64,000 bases of DNA from Streptomyces goshikiensis (GTDB lineage: Bacteria; Actinomycetota; Actinomycetes; Streptomycetales; Streptomycetaceae), in the NCBI RefSeq assembly GCF_014650555.1, contig NZ_BMVE01000008.1:124001-188000 (forward strand). Direction: 5' to 3'. The notes beneath the pieces were generated by a model. That model did no database searches and was not told the origin of the DNA. It saw only the letters and a list, made by a program, of their open reading frames with translations. Position numbers and translations under genes: made by a program. Of the stretch, positions 47,229-54,913 are shown piece by piece (position 1 is the stretch's first letter; the number at the start of each line of letters is the position of its first letter).

Positions 47229-48482
47229 TCAGGACTGGGGCCGCGCCATGGCCTTCACGAAGGCCTTTTCGACGTCGAGGGTGGACAGGACGCCGTAGAT
47301 CTTGCCGCCGGTTTCGACGACGAGGTATTCGCTGGCGGGGGTGGCGCGGAGGTGTTCGAGGAGTTCTTCGCCGGTGAGTTCCGCTGAAACCTTCATGCCG
47401 TCGGTGAGGTCCTGGGCGAGGGTGCTGACGGCGACCCAGGGGCGGCGGTGTTCGGGGACTGAGGCGATGGCGCTCTCGCGGACGATGGCGGTGGGGTCAC
47501 CGTGTCCGTCGACGACGACGAGGGCGCGGGCGCCGGCTTCGTTGGCGCGGCGGAGGGCTTCGGAGAGCGGGGTGGCGTTCTCGACGGGGATGGCGCGCCG
47601 GGTGAGGGCGCGGGCCCGGAGTTCGGGGAGGTGTTCGCGCAGCCGGGCCATGCGGAGGCTGTTGCCGGCGCCGGTCCAGATGATGCCGGCGAGGATCGCG
47701 GCGAGGAGGGCGTCCATGACGGTGTTCATGCCGCCGATTTCGCTGCTGCGGTTGCCGAGGGTGCCGGTGTGGGTGAGCAGGGGCAGTCCGAGGAGGACGG
47801 CGACGGCGAGGCCTCGGCCGACCCAGGCGGCGGCGACGGTGCCGGTCATGGGTTTGCCGGTGATGCCCCAGATGACGGCGCGGAGCATGCGGCCGCCGTC
47901 GAGGGGGAGGCCGGGGAGGAGGTTGAAGGCGGCGACGAGGAGGTTGGAGATCATCAGGCCGGCGAGGAGGACGCCGGGGACGGTGGCGGGGTCGACGGCC
48001 TTCATGCCGAGGTAGAAGAGTCCGGCGAGGGCGAGGGAGAGGAGGGGGCCGACGAAGGCGAGGACGAATTCGCGGCCGGGGGTCTCGGATTCCTTCTCGA
48101 TCTCGGAGACTCCGCCGAAGAACTGGAGCTGGATGCGGCGCACGGGGAGTTTGAAGCGGAGGGCGGCGACGGTGTGCGCGAGTTCGTGGACGAGGACGGA
48201 GGCGTAGAAGGCGACGGCGAAGAAGAGGGAGACGAGGTAGCGGACGGGGCCGAGGTCGGGCAGGATCCGGTCGAGCTGGTCGCCGAAGACCCAGGTGATG
48301 AGGGCGGCGACGAGGAACCAGCTGGGCGAGACGTAGACGGGCACGCCGAAGGGGCGGCCCATGAGGAGTCCGCCGCCCGGGTCGGAGCGGCGGTTGGCGC
48401 GCTCGCCGGTCTGGTCGGTGTCTGCCACGGCTGTCCTTCGTTCGGTGCTGTCCGGCGGGTCGGTTCCGTCGGTGGTTCCCAT
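47229..48482 (-). CDS. Site-2-protease-family M50 metallopeptidase with CBS domains
   Basis: A 417-residue intramembrane zinc protease: HELAH (about 99-103) and NLLPGLPLDGGRML supply the zinc ligands, and about six hydrophobic helices surround them. Two C-terminal CBS domains (from about residue 295, e.g. VVDGHGDPTAIVRESAIASV and EYLVVETGGKIYGVLST) may bind adenylates and regulate it. The substrate is unknown. The ATG at 48482 is used, but a GTG at 48426-48428 with AAGGA upstream is equally plausible. Confidence 0.9.
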   Translation of the reverse strand: MGTTDGTDPPDSTERRTAVADTDQTGERANRRSDPGGGLLMGRPFGVPVYVSPSWFLVAALITWVFGDQLDRILPDLGPVRYLVSLFFAVAFYASVLVHELAHTVAALRFKLPVRRIQLQFFGGVSEIEKESETPGREFVLAFVGPLLSLALAGLFYLGMKAVDPATVPGVLLAGLMISNLLVAAFNLLPGLPLDGGRMLRAVIWGITGKPMTGTVAAAWVGRGLAVAVLLGLPLLTHTGTLGNRSSEIGGMNTVMDALLAAILAGIIWTGAGNSLRMARLREHLPELRARALTRRAIPVENATPLSEALRRANEAGARALVVVDGHGDPTAIVRESAIASVPEHRRPWVAVSTLAQDLTDGMKVSAELTGEELLEHLRATPASEYLVVETGGKIYGVLSTLDVEKAFVKAMARPQS

Positions 48483-48617
48483 TGTGGTTCCCGCGCGGTC
48501 GGGGTGCGGAACGGGGTCGTGTGGTGGCGCGGTGTGATGCTCCGATCATGCAGTGCGAGGGGGGTCGGCGTCGATGGTACGCACGGGCTGTCGGTGATGG
48601 GTCGTACTGTTTTGGGT

Positions 48618-49505
48618 ATGACGACGCCCCCCGGTCCCGTTGCCGCCGCCGCTGCGGACGTTGCGGTGAGTGCTGCCCGGCCCTCTTCGCTGTCTCCTTC
48701 GCGGGCGGGTGATTTCATGCGGTGCCCGTTGCTGTACCGGTTCCGGGTGATCGACAAGCTGCCGGAGAAGCCGAGTGCGGCGGCGACGCGGGGCACGTTG
48801 GTGCATGCGGTGCTGGAGCGGCTTTTCGATCATCCGGCCGAGGAGCGGACGGCGCCGCGGGCGAAGGCGTTGATCCCGGGGCAGTGGGACCGGCTGCTGG
48901 AGGCGAAGCCGGAGCTGTCGGAGCTGTTCCCGGAGGGTGACGAGGGGGCGGGGCTGGCGCGGTGGCTGACGGAGGCCGAGGCGCTGGTGGACCGCTGGTT
49001 CACGTTGGAGGACCCGACGCGGCTGGAGCCGGTGGAGCGGGAGTTCTTCGTGGAGACGGAGCTGGAGTCGGGGCTGCGGTTGCGCGGGATCATCGACCGG
49101 GTGGATGTGGCGCCGTCGGGTGAGGTGCGGATCGTCGACTACAAGACGGGCAAGGCGCCGCGGCCGGAGTACGCCGAGGGCGCGTTGTTCCAGATGAAGT
49201 TCTACGCGCTGGTGGTGTGGCGGCTGAAGGGGGTCGTGCCGCGCCGGCTCCAGCTGGTGTACCTGGGCAGTGGGGACGTGGTGACGTACGACCCGGTGGT
49301 GGCGGATCTGGAGCGGGTGGAGCGCAAGCTGCTGGCGCTGTGGGACGCGATCCGGGAGGCGACGGAGACGGGTGACTGGCGGCCGCGGCCGACGAAGCTG
49401 TGCGGCTGGTGTGATCATCGGGCGGTGTGTCCGGAGTTCGGGGGGACTCCGCCGGTGTACCCGCTGGTGATCTCTCCGCGTCCCGAGCCGGTGGAGCCGG
49501 CCTAG
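48618..49505 (+). CDS. RecB-family PD-(D/E)XK nuclease with probable iron-sulfur cluster
   Basis: A 295-residue nuclease of the Cas4/AddB/RecB type. RGTLVHAVLERLF begins the fold. GIIDRVDVAPSGEVRIVDYKTGK contains the catalytic Asp...Asp-Tyr-Lys. One Cys near the N-terminus (Cys36 in MRCPLLYRF) and three at the C-terminus (Cys262, 265, 271 in CGWCDHRAVC) form the usual 4Fe-4S staple. It likely trims DNA in repair. ATG at 48618; no cas genes are near. Confidence 0.9.
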   Translation: MTTPPGPVAAAAADVAVSAARPSSLSPSRAGDFMRCPLLYRFRVIDKLPEKPSAAATRGTLVHAVLERLFDHPAEERTAPRAKALIPGQWDRLLEAKPELSELFPEGDEGAGLARWLTEAEALVDRWFTLEDPTRLEPVEREFFVETELESGLRLRGIIDRVDVAPSGEVRIVDYKTGKAPRPEYAEGALFQMKFYALVVWRLKGVVPRRLQLVYLGSGDVVTYDPVVADLERVERKLLALWDAIREATETGDWRPRPTKLCGWCDHRAVCPEFGGTPPVYPLVISPRPEPVEPA

Positions 49506-49615
49506 CGGGTGGTGCCGGGGGCGGCGCGGGGGTGCTCCCGGCGGGTTCTCGGTGGTCCGGCCAGGGCAGAATGGGCGGGTCTTCGAAGCCGTCCGACGAA
49601 TACGAGGTATGACCC

Positions 49616-50290
49616 GTGGCGATCCGCGTCCTTCTGGTCGACGACCAGCCGCTGCTGCGCACCGGTTTCCGGATGATTCTGGAGGCGGAACAGGACCTGG
49701 CGGTGGTCGGTGAGGCCGGGGACGGTCTGCAGGCGCTGGACCAGGTGCGGGCGTTGCAGCCCGATGTGGTGCTGATGGACATCCGGATGCCGCGGATGGA
49801 CGGGGTGGAGGCGACCCGGCAGATCACGGGGCCGGGGCGGGACGGGCCGGCGAAGGTGCTGGTGCTGACCACGTTCGATCTGGACGAGTACGTGGTGGAG
49901 GCGCTGCGGGCGGGGGCGAGCGGGTTCCTGCTGAAGGACGCGCCGGCCAATGAGCTGGTGCAGGCGATCCGGGTGGTGGCCGCGGGAGAGGCGATGCTGG
50001 CGCCGAGCATCACGCGGCGGCTGCTGGACAAGTACGCGGGGCACCTGCCGTCGGGTGAGGACAGTGTTCCGAACACGCTGGGGACGCTGACGGAGCGCGA
50101 GGTCGAGGTGCTGAAGCTGGTGGCCCGGGGGTTGTCGAACGCGGAGATCGCGGCGGACCTCTTCGTCAGCGAGACCACGGTGAAGACGCATGTGGGGCAC
50201 GTGCTGACGAAGCTGGGGCTGCGCGACCGCGTGCAGGCGGCCGTGTATGCGTACGAGAGCGGTCTGGTCCGTCCGGGGGCGGGTCAGTAG
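49616..50290 (+). CDS. Response regulator, NarL/LuxR family
   Basis: A 224-residue two-domain regulator: a receiver domain (LLVDDQPLLRTGFRMILEA, with the phosphorylated Asp in PDVVLMDIRMPRMDG) and a C-terminal LuxR-type HTH (TLTEREVEVLKLVARGLSNA and VSETTVKTHVGHVLTKL). No histidine kinase is adjacent, so it is an orphan. GTG start; a run of strong terminator follows. Confidence 0.93.
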   Translation: MAIRVLLVDDQPLLRTGFRMILEAEQDLAVVGEAGDGLQALDQVRALQPDVVLMDIRMPRMDGVEATRQITGPGRDGPAKVLVLTTFDLDEYVVEALRAGASGFLLKDAPANELVQAIRVVAAGEAMLAPSITRRLLDKYAGHLPSGEDSVPNTLGTLTEREVEVLKLVARGLSNAEIAADLFVSETTVKTHVGHVLTKLGLRDRVQAAVYAYESGLVRPGAGQ

Positions 50291-50297
50291 ACGCGAG

Positions 50298-50336
50298 AAC
50301 GGGCCGGCAGCCGCGTGGTGGCGCTGCCGGCCCGTT
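50298..50336. terminator. Bidirectional terminator
   Basis: AACGGGCCGGCAGC and GCTGCCGGCCCGTT form a perfect 14-bp stem, followed by TTC on the plus strand and preceded by GA-rich sequence on the minus strand. It separates convergent response regulator and binding-protein genes. Confidence 0.85.
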
Positions 50337-50359
50337 TTCATTGGCGGGTGCCGGGCGGG

Positions 50360-51937
50360 TCAGCCCTTGGCGATCTCCCAGAAGCGGAAGACGGTGGAGG
50401 CGTCCAGGGACCACTGGAGGCCGGTCACGTTCGGGCGGGTGACGGCGTACTGCTTGCCCTGCCAGAGCGGGAGGATCGGGATCTCGTCGGCGACGATGTC
50501 CTGGAGGCGGCCGTAGTCGACGGTCGCGGCGGTGCGGTCGGACTTGGCGGAGGTCGACGGGATGATGGTCCCGCTGATCTCCTTGTTGTCGTAGTTGTTG
50601 CCGAGGACGCTGTTCGGGCCGAAGAACGGCTGCGTGAAGTTGTCGGCGTCCGGGTAGTCGGGGACCCAGCCGAGCGCGTAGACGCCGTACTTGCCGGCCT
50701 TGATGTCCTTCTCGTACTGGTCGAAGGGCACCGACTGGACGTCGGCCTCGAAGAGGCCGCTGTCGTTGAGCATCTTGGCGATGGCCTGGAACTCCTGGTC
50801 CATGGCCGGGCCGTAGCGGGTGGGCGTCGAGTGCAGGGTCAGCTTGACCTTGTCCTTGATGTTGGCCGCGCGCAGTACGGCCTTGGCCTTCTCGGGCTGC
50901 GGGGTGCCGCCGTAGCGGTCGAAGAAGGCGGTGTTGTGCGAGGCGATGCCGGCCGGGATGATCGAGTACAGGGAGGTCGCGGTGCCCTGGTAGACGCCCT
51001 GGACGAGGGCCTCGCGGTCCACGAGGTAGGCCATGGCCTTGCGGATGGGGAGCTTTCCGGCGACCGGGTCGTTCATGTTGAAGACGAGGTGCTGGACCTC
51101 GGCTCCGGTGCCCTGGATGACCTCGATCTTCTGGTCGCCGGTCTTGTTGGAGAGGTCGGCGATGTCCTTGGCGGCGAGGCCGCGGTAGGCGAAGTCGACG
51201 TCGCCGCTTTCCAGGACCTTCTTCAGGGCGGCCTGGTCGTCGGTGAAGAACTTCATGGTCACGCCGTTGTTCTTCGGCTTGGCCTTGCCGGAGTACGAGT
51301 CGTTGACCGAGAAGTTGGCGCTCTTGTCGTTGATCGAGTCGAGCTTGTAGACGCCGGAGCCGGTGGCCTTGCCGTCGGAGCGGAGCTTGTCGGCCGGGTA
51401 CTCGGTGTGGTCGACGATGGAGCCGGCACCCGAGGCGATCTTGCTGGGGAAGGTCGCGTCGGACGTCTTGAGGTGGAAGACGACGGTCTTGTCGTCGGGG
51501 GCGTCGATGCTGGCGATCGACGAGAGCATGACGGCGGGGCCGTTCTCGTCGTTGATCTTCAGCGTGCGCTCGAAGGAGTACTTGACGTCCTTCGAGGTCA
51601 GGCTGTTGCCGTTGCTGAACTTCAGGTCCGAGCGCAGGACGCACTTGTACGTCTTGCTCTCGCCGCCCTCGAAGTTGCAGGACTGCGCGGCGTCGGGCTC
51701 CGGCGTCGTGCCGCCCTTGGGGAAGCTCAGCAGGGACTGGAAGACGTTGTTGAAGAGCAGCCACGAACCGGGGTCGTAGCCCGACGCGGGGTCGGTGGCC
51801 TTGACCTTGTCGGATATGCCCATGACCACGCCCTTGCCGCCGCCCGCGGCCGTGCCATCCTGCGAACCGCAACCGCTGAGCAGCGCGGCGGCGGTGGCTG
51901 CGCCGAGCGGGGCCGCCAACCACTGGTTACGTCTCAT
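50360..51937 (-). CDS. ABC transporter solute-binding lipoprotein, family 5 (copy A)
   Basis: A 525-residue lipoprotein: signal peptide with lipobox ALLSGC, then the oligopeptide/nickel-binding family 5 fold (FVKATDPASGYDPGSWLLFNN-like start, LPLWQGKQYAVTRPNVTGLQW at the end). It binds a peptide or similar solute outside the cell. No permease or ATPase gene is next to it. It is followed upstream by a paralogue (52013-53617) on the same strand. The ATG at 51935-51937 or the GTG just before it (51940) is used; AAGGA lies upstream of both. Confidence 0.88.
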   Translation of the reverse strand: MRRNQWLAAPLGAATAAALLSGCGSQDGTAAGGGKGVVMGISDKVKATDPASGYDPGSWLLFNNVFQSLLSFPKGGTTPEPDAAQSCNFEGGESKTYKCVLRSDLKFSNGNSLTSKDVKYSFERTLKINDENGPAVMLSSIASIDAPDDKTVVFHLKTSDATFPSKIASGAGSIVDHTEYPADKLRSDGKATGSGVYKLDSINDKSANFSVNDSYSGKAKPKNNGVTMKFFTDDQAALKKVLESGDVDFAYRGLAAKDIADLSNKTGDQKIEVIQGTGAEVQHLVFNMNDPVAGKLPIRKAMAYLVDREALVQGVYQGTATSLYSIIPAGIASHNTAFFDRYGGTPQPEKAKAVLRAANIKDKVKLTLHSTPTRYGPAMDQEFQAIAKMLNDSGLFEADVQSVPFDQYEKDIKAGKYGVYALGWVPDYPDADNFTQPFFGPNSVLGNNYDNKEISGTIIPSTSAKSDRTAATVDYGRLQDIVADEIPILPLWQGKQYAVTRPNVTGLQWSLDASTVFRFWEIAKG

Positions 51938-52012
51938 CACGCGAACGTCCTTCACAGTCGAACTGTTTCGTTGCGCCGGCCCGCGACATCCGCTGCCGGG
52001 TTGTTACCGGTC

Positions 52013-53617
52013 TCAGCCGCTTACGCCACGGCCGAGTTCCCACAGCTGGAGGTCGGAGATGGCGTTGACCGACCACTCCACTCCGGTGATCCCGTCGCGT
52101 GCGGCGACGTACTGCTTGCCCTGCCACAGGGGCAGGACGGGCACGTCTTCGGCGACGATGTCCTGCATCTCCGAGATCGCGCCGGCGGCGACACCGCGGT
52201 CGGCCGCGCGACGGGATTCGGGGATGAGCTTGGTGCGCACCGTGGTGTTGGCGTACGGCGTGCCCAGGAAGTTGTCCTGCTCCAGGAACGGGGCGAGGAA
52301 GTTGTCGGCGTCCGGGTAGTCGGGGAACCAGCCGAGCCCGTAGGCGGCGTAGTCGCCCTTCTTCTGGGCGGGGCGGAATTCGGACCATTCCTTGCCCTGG
52401 ACGGTGATGTCGAAGAGCTGGGTGGAGTTCAGCTGGGTCTTGAGGGCCTCGAACTCGGCGGCGGTGCCGTCGCCGTAGTGGTCGGAGGTGTAGTTCAGGG
52501 TCAGCTTGACCGGGGTCTTGATCCCGGCGTCCTTCAGCAGGGCGGCGGCCTTGGCGGTGTTGGCCTCGCCGTACTTGTTGAAGAACGAGTTGACGTGGCC
52601 GTTCACGCTGGCGGGGACCAGGGAGTACAGGGGCTGCGCGGACTTGCCGTAGACCTTGGAGATGACGGCGTTGCGGTCGACGGCGGCGGCGAGGGCCTGG
52701 CGCACCGCCTTGTCCTTGACGACCGGGGCTTCGGTGTTGAAGCCGATGTAGCGGATCTCCAGGCCGGGCAGCGGGGTGAGCTTGACGCCCTTGGGGGGCT
52801 TGGCGGAGAGCTCGGTGATCTGGGCGGGCGACAGGGTGCGGGAGACCATGTGGATGGATCCGGCGGCGAGGGCCTTGCCCATGGCGGCGGAGTCCTCGAA
52901 GGTGCGCAGTTCGACCTTGTCGTTCTGCAGCTTGATGTCGCCCTTGTAGTTCGGGTTCTTGGTGAAGACGGCGCGGACGAGGCGGCCTTCCTTGACTTCG
53001 GCCTTCATGGTGTACGGGCCGGAGCCGTCGATGCCGAAGCCCTCGCGGAGCTTCTTGGCGTCGTAGTCCTTCTCGCTGACGATGCCCGCGGCGGGGGTGG
53101 CGAGCTTGTACGGGAAGGTCGCGTCCGGGGTCTTCAGGTGGAAGACGACGGTGTCGGCGCCCTTGACCTCGACGGTGTCGAGGGTGGAGAGCAGCGAGGA
53201 GGGGCCGTTCTCGTCCTTGATCGCGATGACGCGGTCGATGGAGTACTTGACGTCCTTGGCGGTGAGGGGCTCGCCGCTGGCGAACTTCAGACCGGGGCGC
53301 AGGACGCAGCGGTAGCTTTCGTTGCCGGTGTCGGTGAAGCGGCAGTCGGAGGCCGCTTCGGGGACGGGCTGGCCGCCGCCGCGCGGGGTGTGCATCAGCG
53401 TCTGGACGGTCTGGCGCAGTACGTTCCAGGCTCCGGCGTCGTAGGCGTAGGCCGGGTCGAACGGGGCGGGAGCGTAGTCGGCGGCCTCGAACCGGTCGGT
53501 GGTCCCGACGACGATCGCTCCGGAGCCCGCTCCTCCGCCGGTCGCGGTGCCGCAGGCGGCCAGCGCGGGGGTGAGCAGTCCGGCCGCGGCCGTCAGCACC
53601 ATGGTCTTGCGGTTCAT
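52013..53617 (-). CDS. ABC transporter solute-binding lipoprotein, family 5 (copy B)
   Basis: A 534-residue lipoprotein paralogous to copy A: lipobox ALAAC, then the same layout. Shared stretches include KDENGPS/NDENGPA, KTPDATFP/KTSDATFP, and VLPLWQGKQYV/ILPLWQGKQYA near the end. The two genes are separated by 75 bases on the same strand and look like an ancient tandem duplication. Neither has permease neighbours, so they may use a transport system encoded elsewhere. ATG start. Confidence 0.88.
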   Translation of the reverse strand: MNRKTMVLTAAAGLLTPALAACGTATGGGAGSGAIVVGTTDRFEAADYAPAPFDPAYAYDAGAWNVLRQTVQTLMHTPRGGGQPVPEAASDCRFTDTGNESYRCVLRPGLKFASGEPLTAKDVKYSIDRVIAIKDENGPSSLLSTLDTVEVKGADTVVFHLKTPDATFPYKLATPAAGIVSEKDYDAKKLREGFGIDGSGPYTMKAEVKEGRLVRAVFTKNPNYKGDIKLQNDKVELRTFEDSAAMGKALAAGSIHMVSRTLSPAQITELSAKPPKGVKLTPLPGLEIRYIGFNTEAPVVKDKAVRQALAAAVDRNAVISKVYGKSAQPLYSLVPASVNGHVNSFFNKYGEANTAKAAALLKDAGIKTPVKLTLNYTSDHYGDGTAAEFEALKTQLNSTQLFDITVQGKEWSEFRPAQKKGDYAAYGLGWFPDYPDADNFLAPFLEQDNFLGTPYANTTVRTKLIPESRRAADRGVAAGAISEMQDIVAEDVPVLPLWQGKQYVAARDGITGVEWSVNAISDLQLWELGRGVSG

Positions 53618-54096
53618 GCTGGAAGTACTCCCTATACCGGCACTTGCTCAAAGCGGCGTAAAGGGCACTTCGCGACGGTCGCCCGTTCAGGGCGGAACGA
53701 TCGGGCCGGTGTTGTGACGATCGGTCCACGCGATCCCGGCACGGTGGTGTGTGTCCGGGACTGCTGAGGTGCGGCGCGGTGCCCGGATTGACACTAGTGG
53801 CCCTGAACGGGATGGCTGGAACTGCGCCGAGTTGGGGCGTAATCGCACGGTGATGGGCGGGGACTGCCTGTTCATCCCGGGGTGTCCGCAGATGGGGTCA
53901 GTAGCTGATCAATCCGGACACAAAGGAAGCCCCCGGGGGGTCCTGACAGGTCCGTCGGGGGCTTCGCGCGTGACCAAGGTCACCTGGGTCAATCGGCCCG
54001 GCGGAGGTGGAATTTCAGCCTCCGGGGCGTAGTACGGAAGATTCTTCCGCCGGGCGTGTTTTTATGCAGGTTCCGTTCGGTACGGAGCGTGTGCGG
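53618..54096. other. Intergenic region with inverted repeat and terminator
   Basis: No gene is supported in these 479 bases. Two elements stand out. A perfect 12-base inverted repeat, CCCGTTCAGGGC (53682-53693) and GCCCTGAACGGG (53800-53811), flanks the probable promoter of copy B. A hairpin with GAAGCCCCCG and CGGGGGCTTC arms (53926-53965) lies downstream of the HAD gene and is followed on the minus strand by CCTTTG, a likely terminator. Confidence 0.6.
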
Positions 54097-54798
54097 TCAG
54101 TTCATCGGAGTGATGAGGGAGCGCAGGAAGGTCAGGTCCACGTCCTCCAGCGAGCGGACGACCGTACGGCCCGGGGCGGGCGGGATCACGCCGACCGAGG
54201 GCACGGCCACGACCCGGCAGCCGGCGGCCTCGGCGGCGGCGACTCCGGTGGCGGTGTCCTCGATGACGGCGCACCGCGAGGGGTGCGCGCCGAGGGTGCG
54301 GGCTGCGATCAGGTACGGGTCGGGGTGCGGCTTGGTGCGGGGCACCTCGTCGCCGGCGACACTCAGCGCGAACCGCTCGGGGCCGAGGGCGCGCAGCACC
54401 CGGTCGATGACCCGGCGGTGCGAGGCGGAGACGAGGGCGGTGGGCACGTTGTGCCGGGCCAGCTCGGCCAGCAGGCGCTCGGCGCCGGGCATGAGCGGGA
54501 CCTGGTCGGCGATGCGCGCCTCGAAGCGCTCGTTGAGCAGGACGCTCAGCTCCATCAGGGTGATGGCGGCGCCGGTGGACTCGATGAGGAAGGCGGCGCT
54601 GCGGGTCATGGGGCCGCCGACGACCACGTCGCGCCAGGCCTCGTCGAGGCGGTGGCCGAGCTCGCCGAAGACGTCCACCTCGATCTCCCACCAGAAACCC
54701 TCGGTGTCGACGAGGGTGCCGTCCATGTCCAGCAGCACCGCCTGGAGGGCATGTCCGTCGGCCGTGCGGGCGACGGGGGCGGGAACGGTGCTGGTCAT
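54097..54798 (-). CDS. HAD-family phosphatase, beta-phosphoglucomutase-like
   Basis: A 233-residue HAD hydrolase. VLLDMDGTLVDTEGFWWEIE (Asp24 nucleophile, Asp26 acid) is motif I. LVSASHRRVIDRVLRALG is motif II, and VPRTKPHPDPYLIAARTLG and VIEDTATGVAAAEAAGC are III and IV. The helical cap is of the type that acts on small sugar phosphates. The ATG at 54796-54798 is preferred to a GTG three codons upstream. It follows metH on the same strand but a hairpin lies between. Confidence 0.85.
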   Translation of the reverse strand: MTSTVPAPVARTADGHALQAVLLDMDGTLVDTEGFWWEIEVDVFGELGHRLDEAWRDVVVGGPMTRSAAFLIESTGAAITLMELSVLLNERFEARIADQVPLMPGAERLLAELARHNVPTALVSASHRRVIDRVLRALGPERFALSVAGDEVPRTKPHPDPYLIAARTLGAHPSRCAVIEDTATGVAAAEAAGCRVVAVPSVGVIPPAPGRTVVRSLEDVDLTFLRSLITPMN

Positions 54799-54827
54799 CC
54801 GGCACACACCTCTCTGAGGGGACGAGA

Positions 54828-54881
54828 AGGCCGGTCACCTCTTCCCCATGGGCATTCCCCCGGGGAACAGGCGACCGGCCT
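54828..54881 (-). terminator. Hairpin between metH and the HAD gene
   Basis: AGGCCGGTC and GACCGGCCT arms enclose a second pair, TTCCCC/GGGGAA. It follows the metH stop and probably ends or attenuates its transcript. Confidence 0.65.
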
Positions 54882-54913
54882 GTATGGGACCGACAAGTGT
54901 ACGTCGGTCCGCG

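Noticed and set aside
48618..49505. Cas4-like nuclease as part of a CRISPR system
   Set aside because: No repeat-spacer array or other cas gene is visible anywhere in the window; the protein fits general RecB/AddB-type nucleases.
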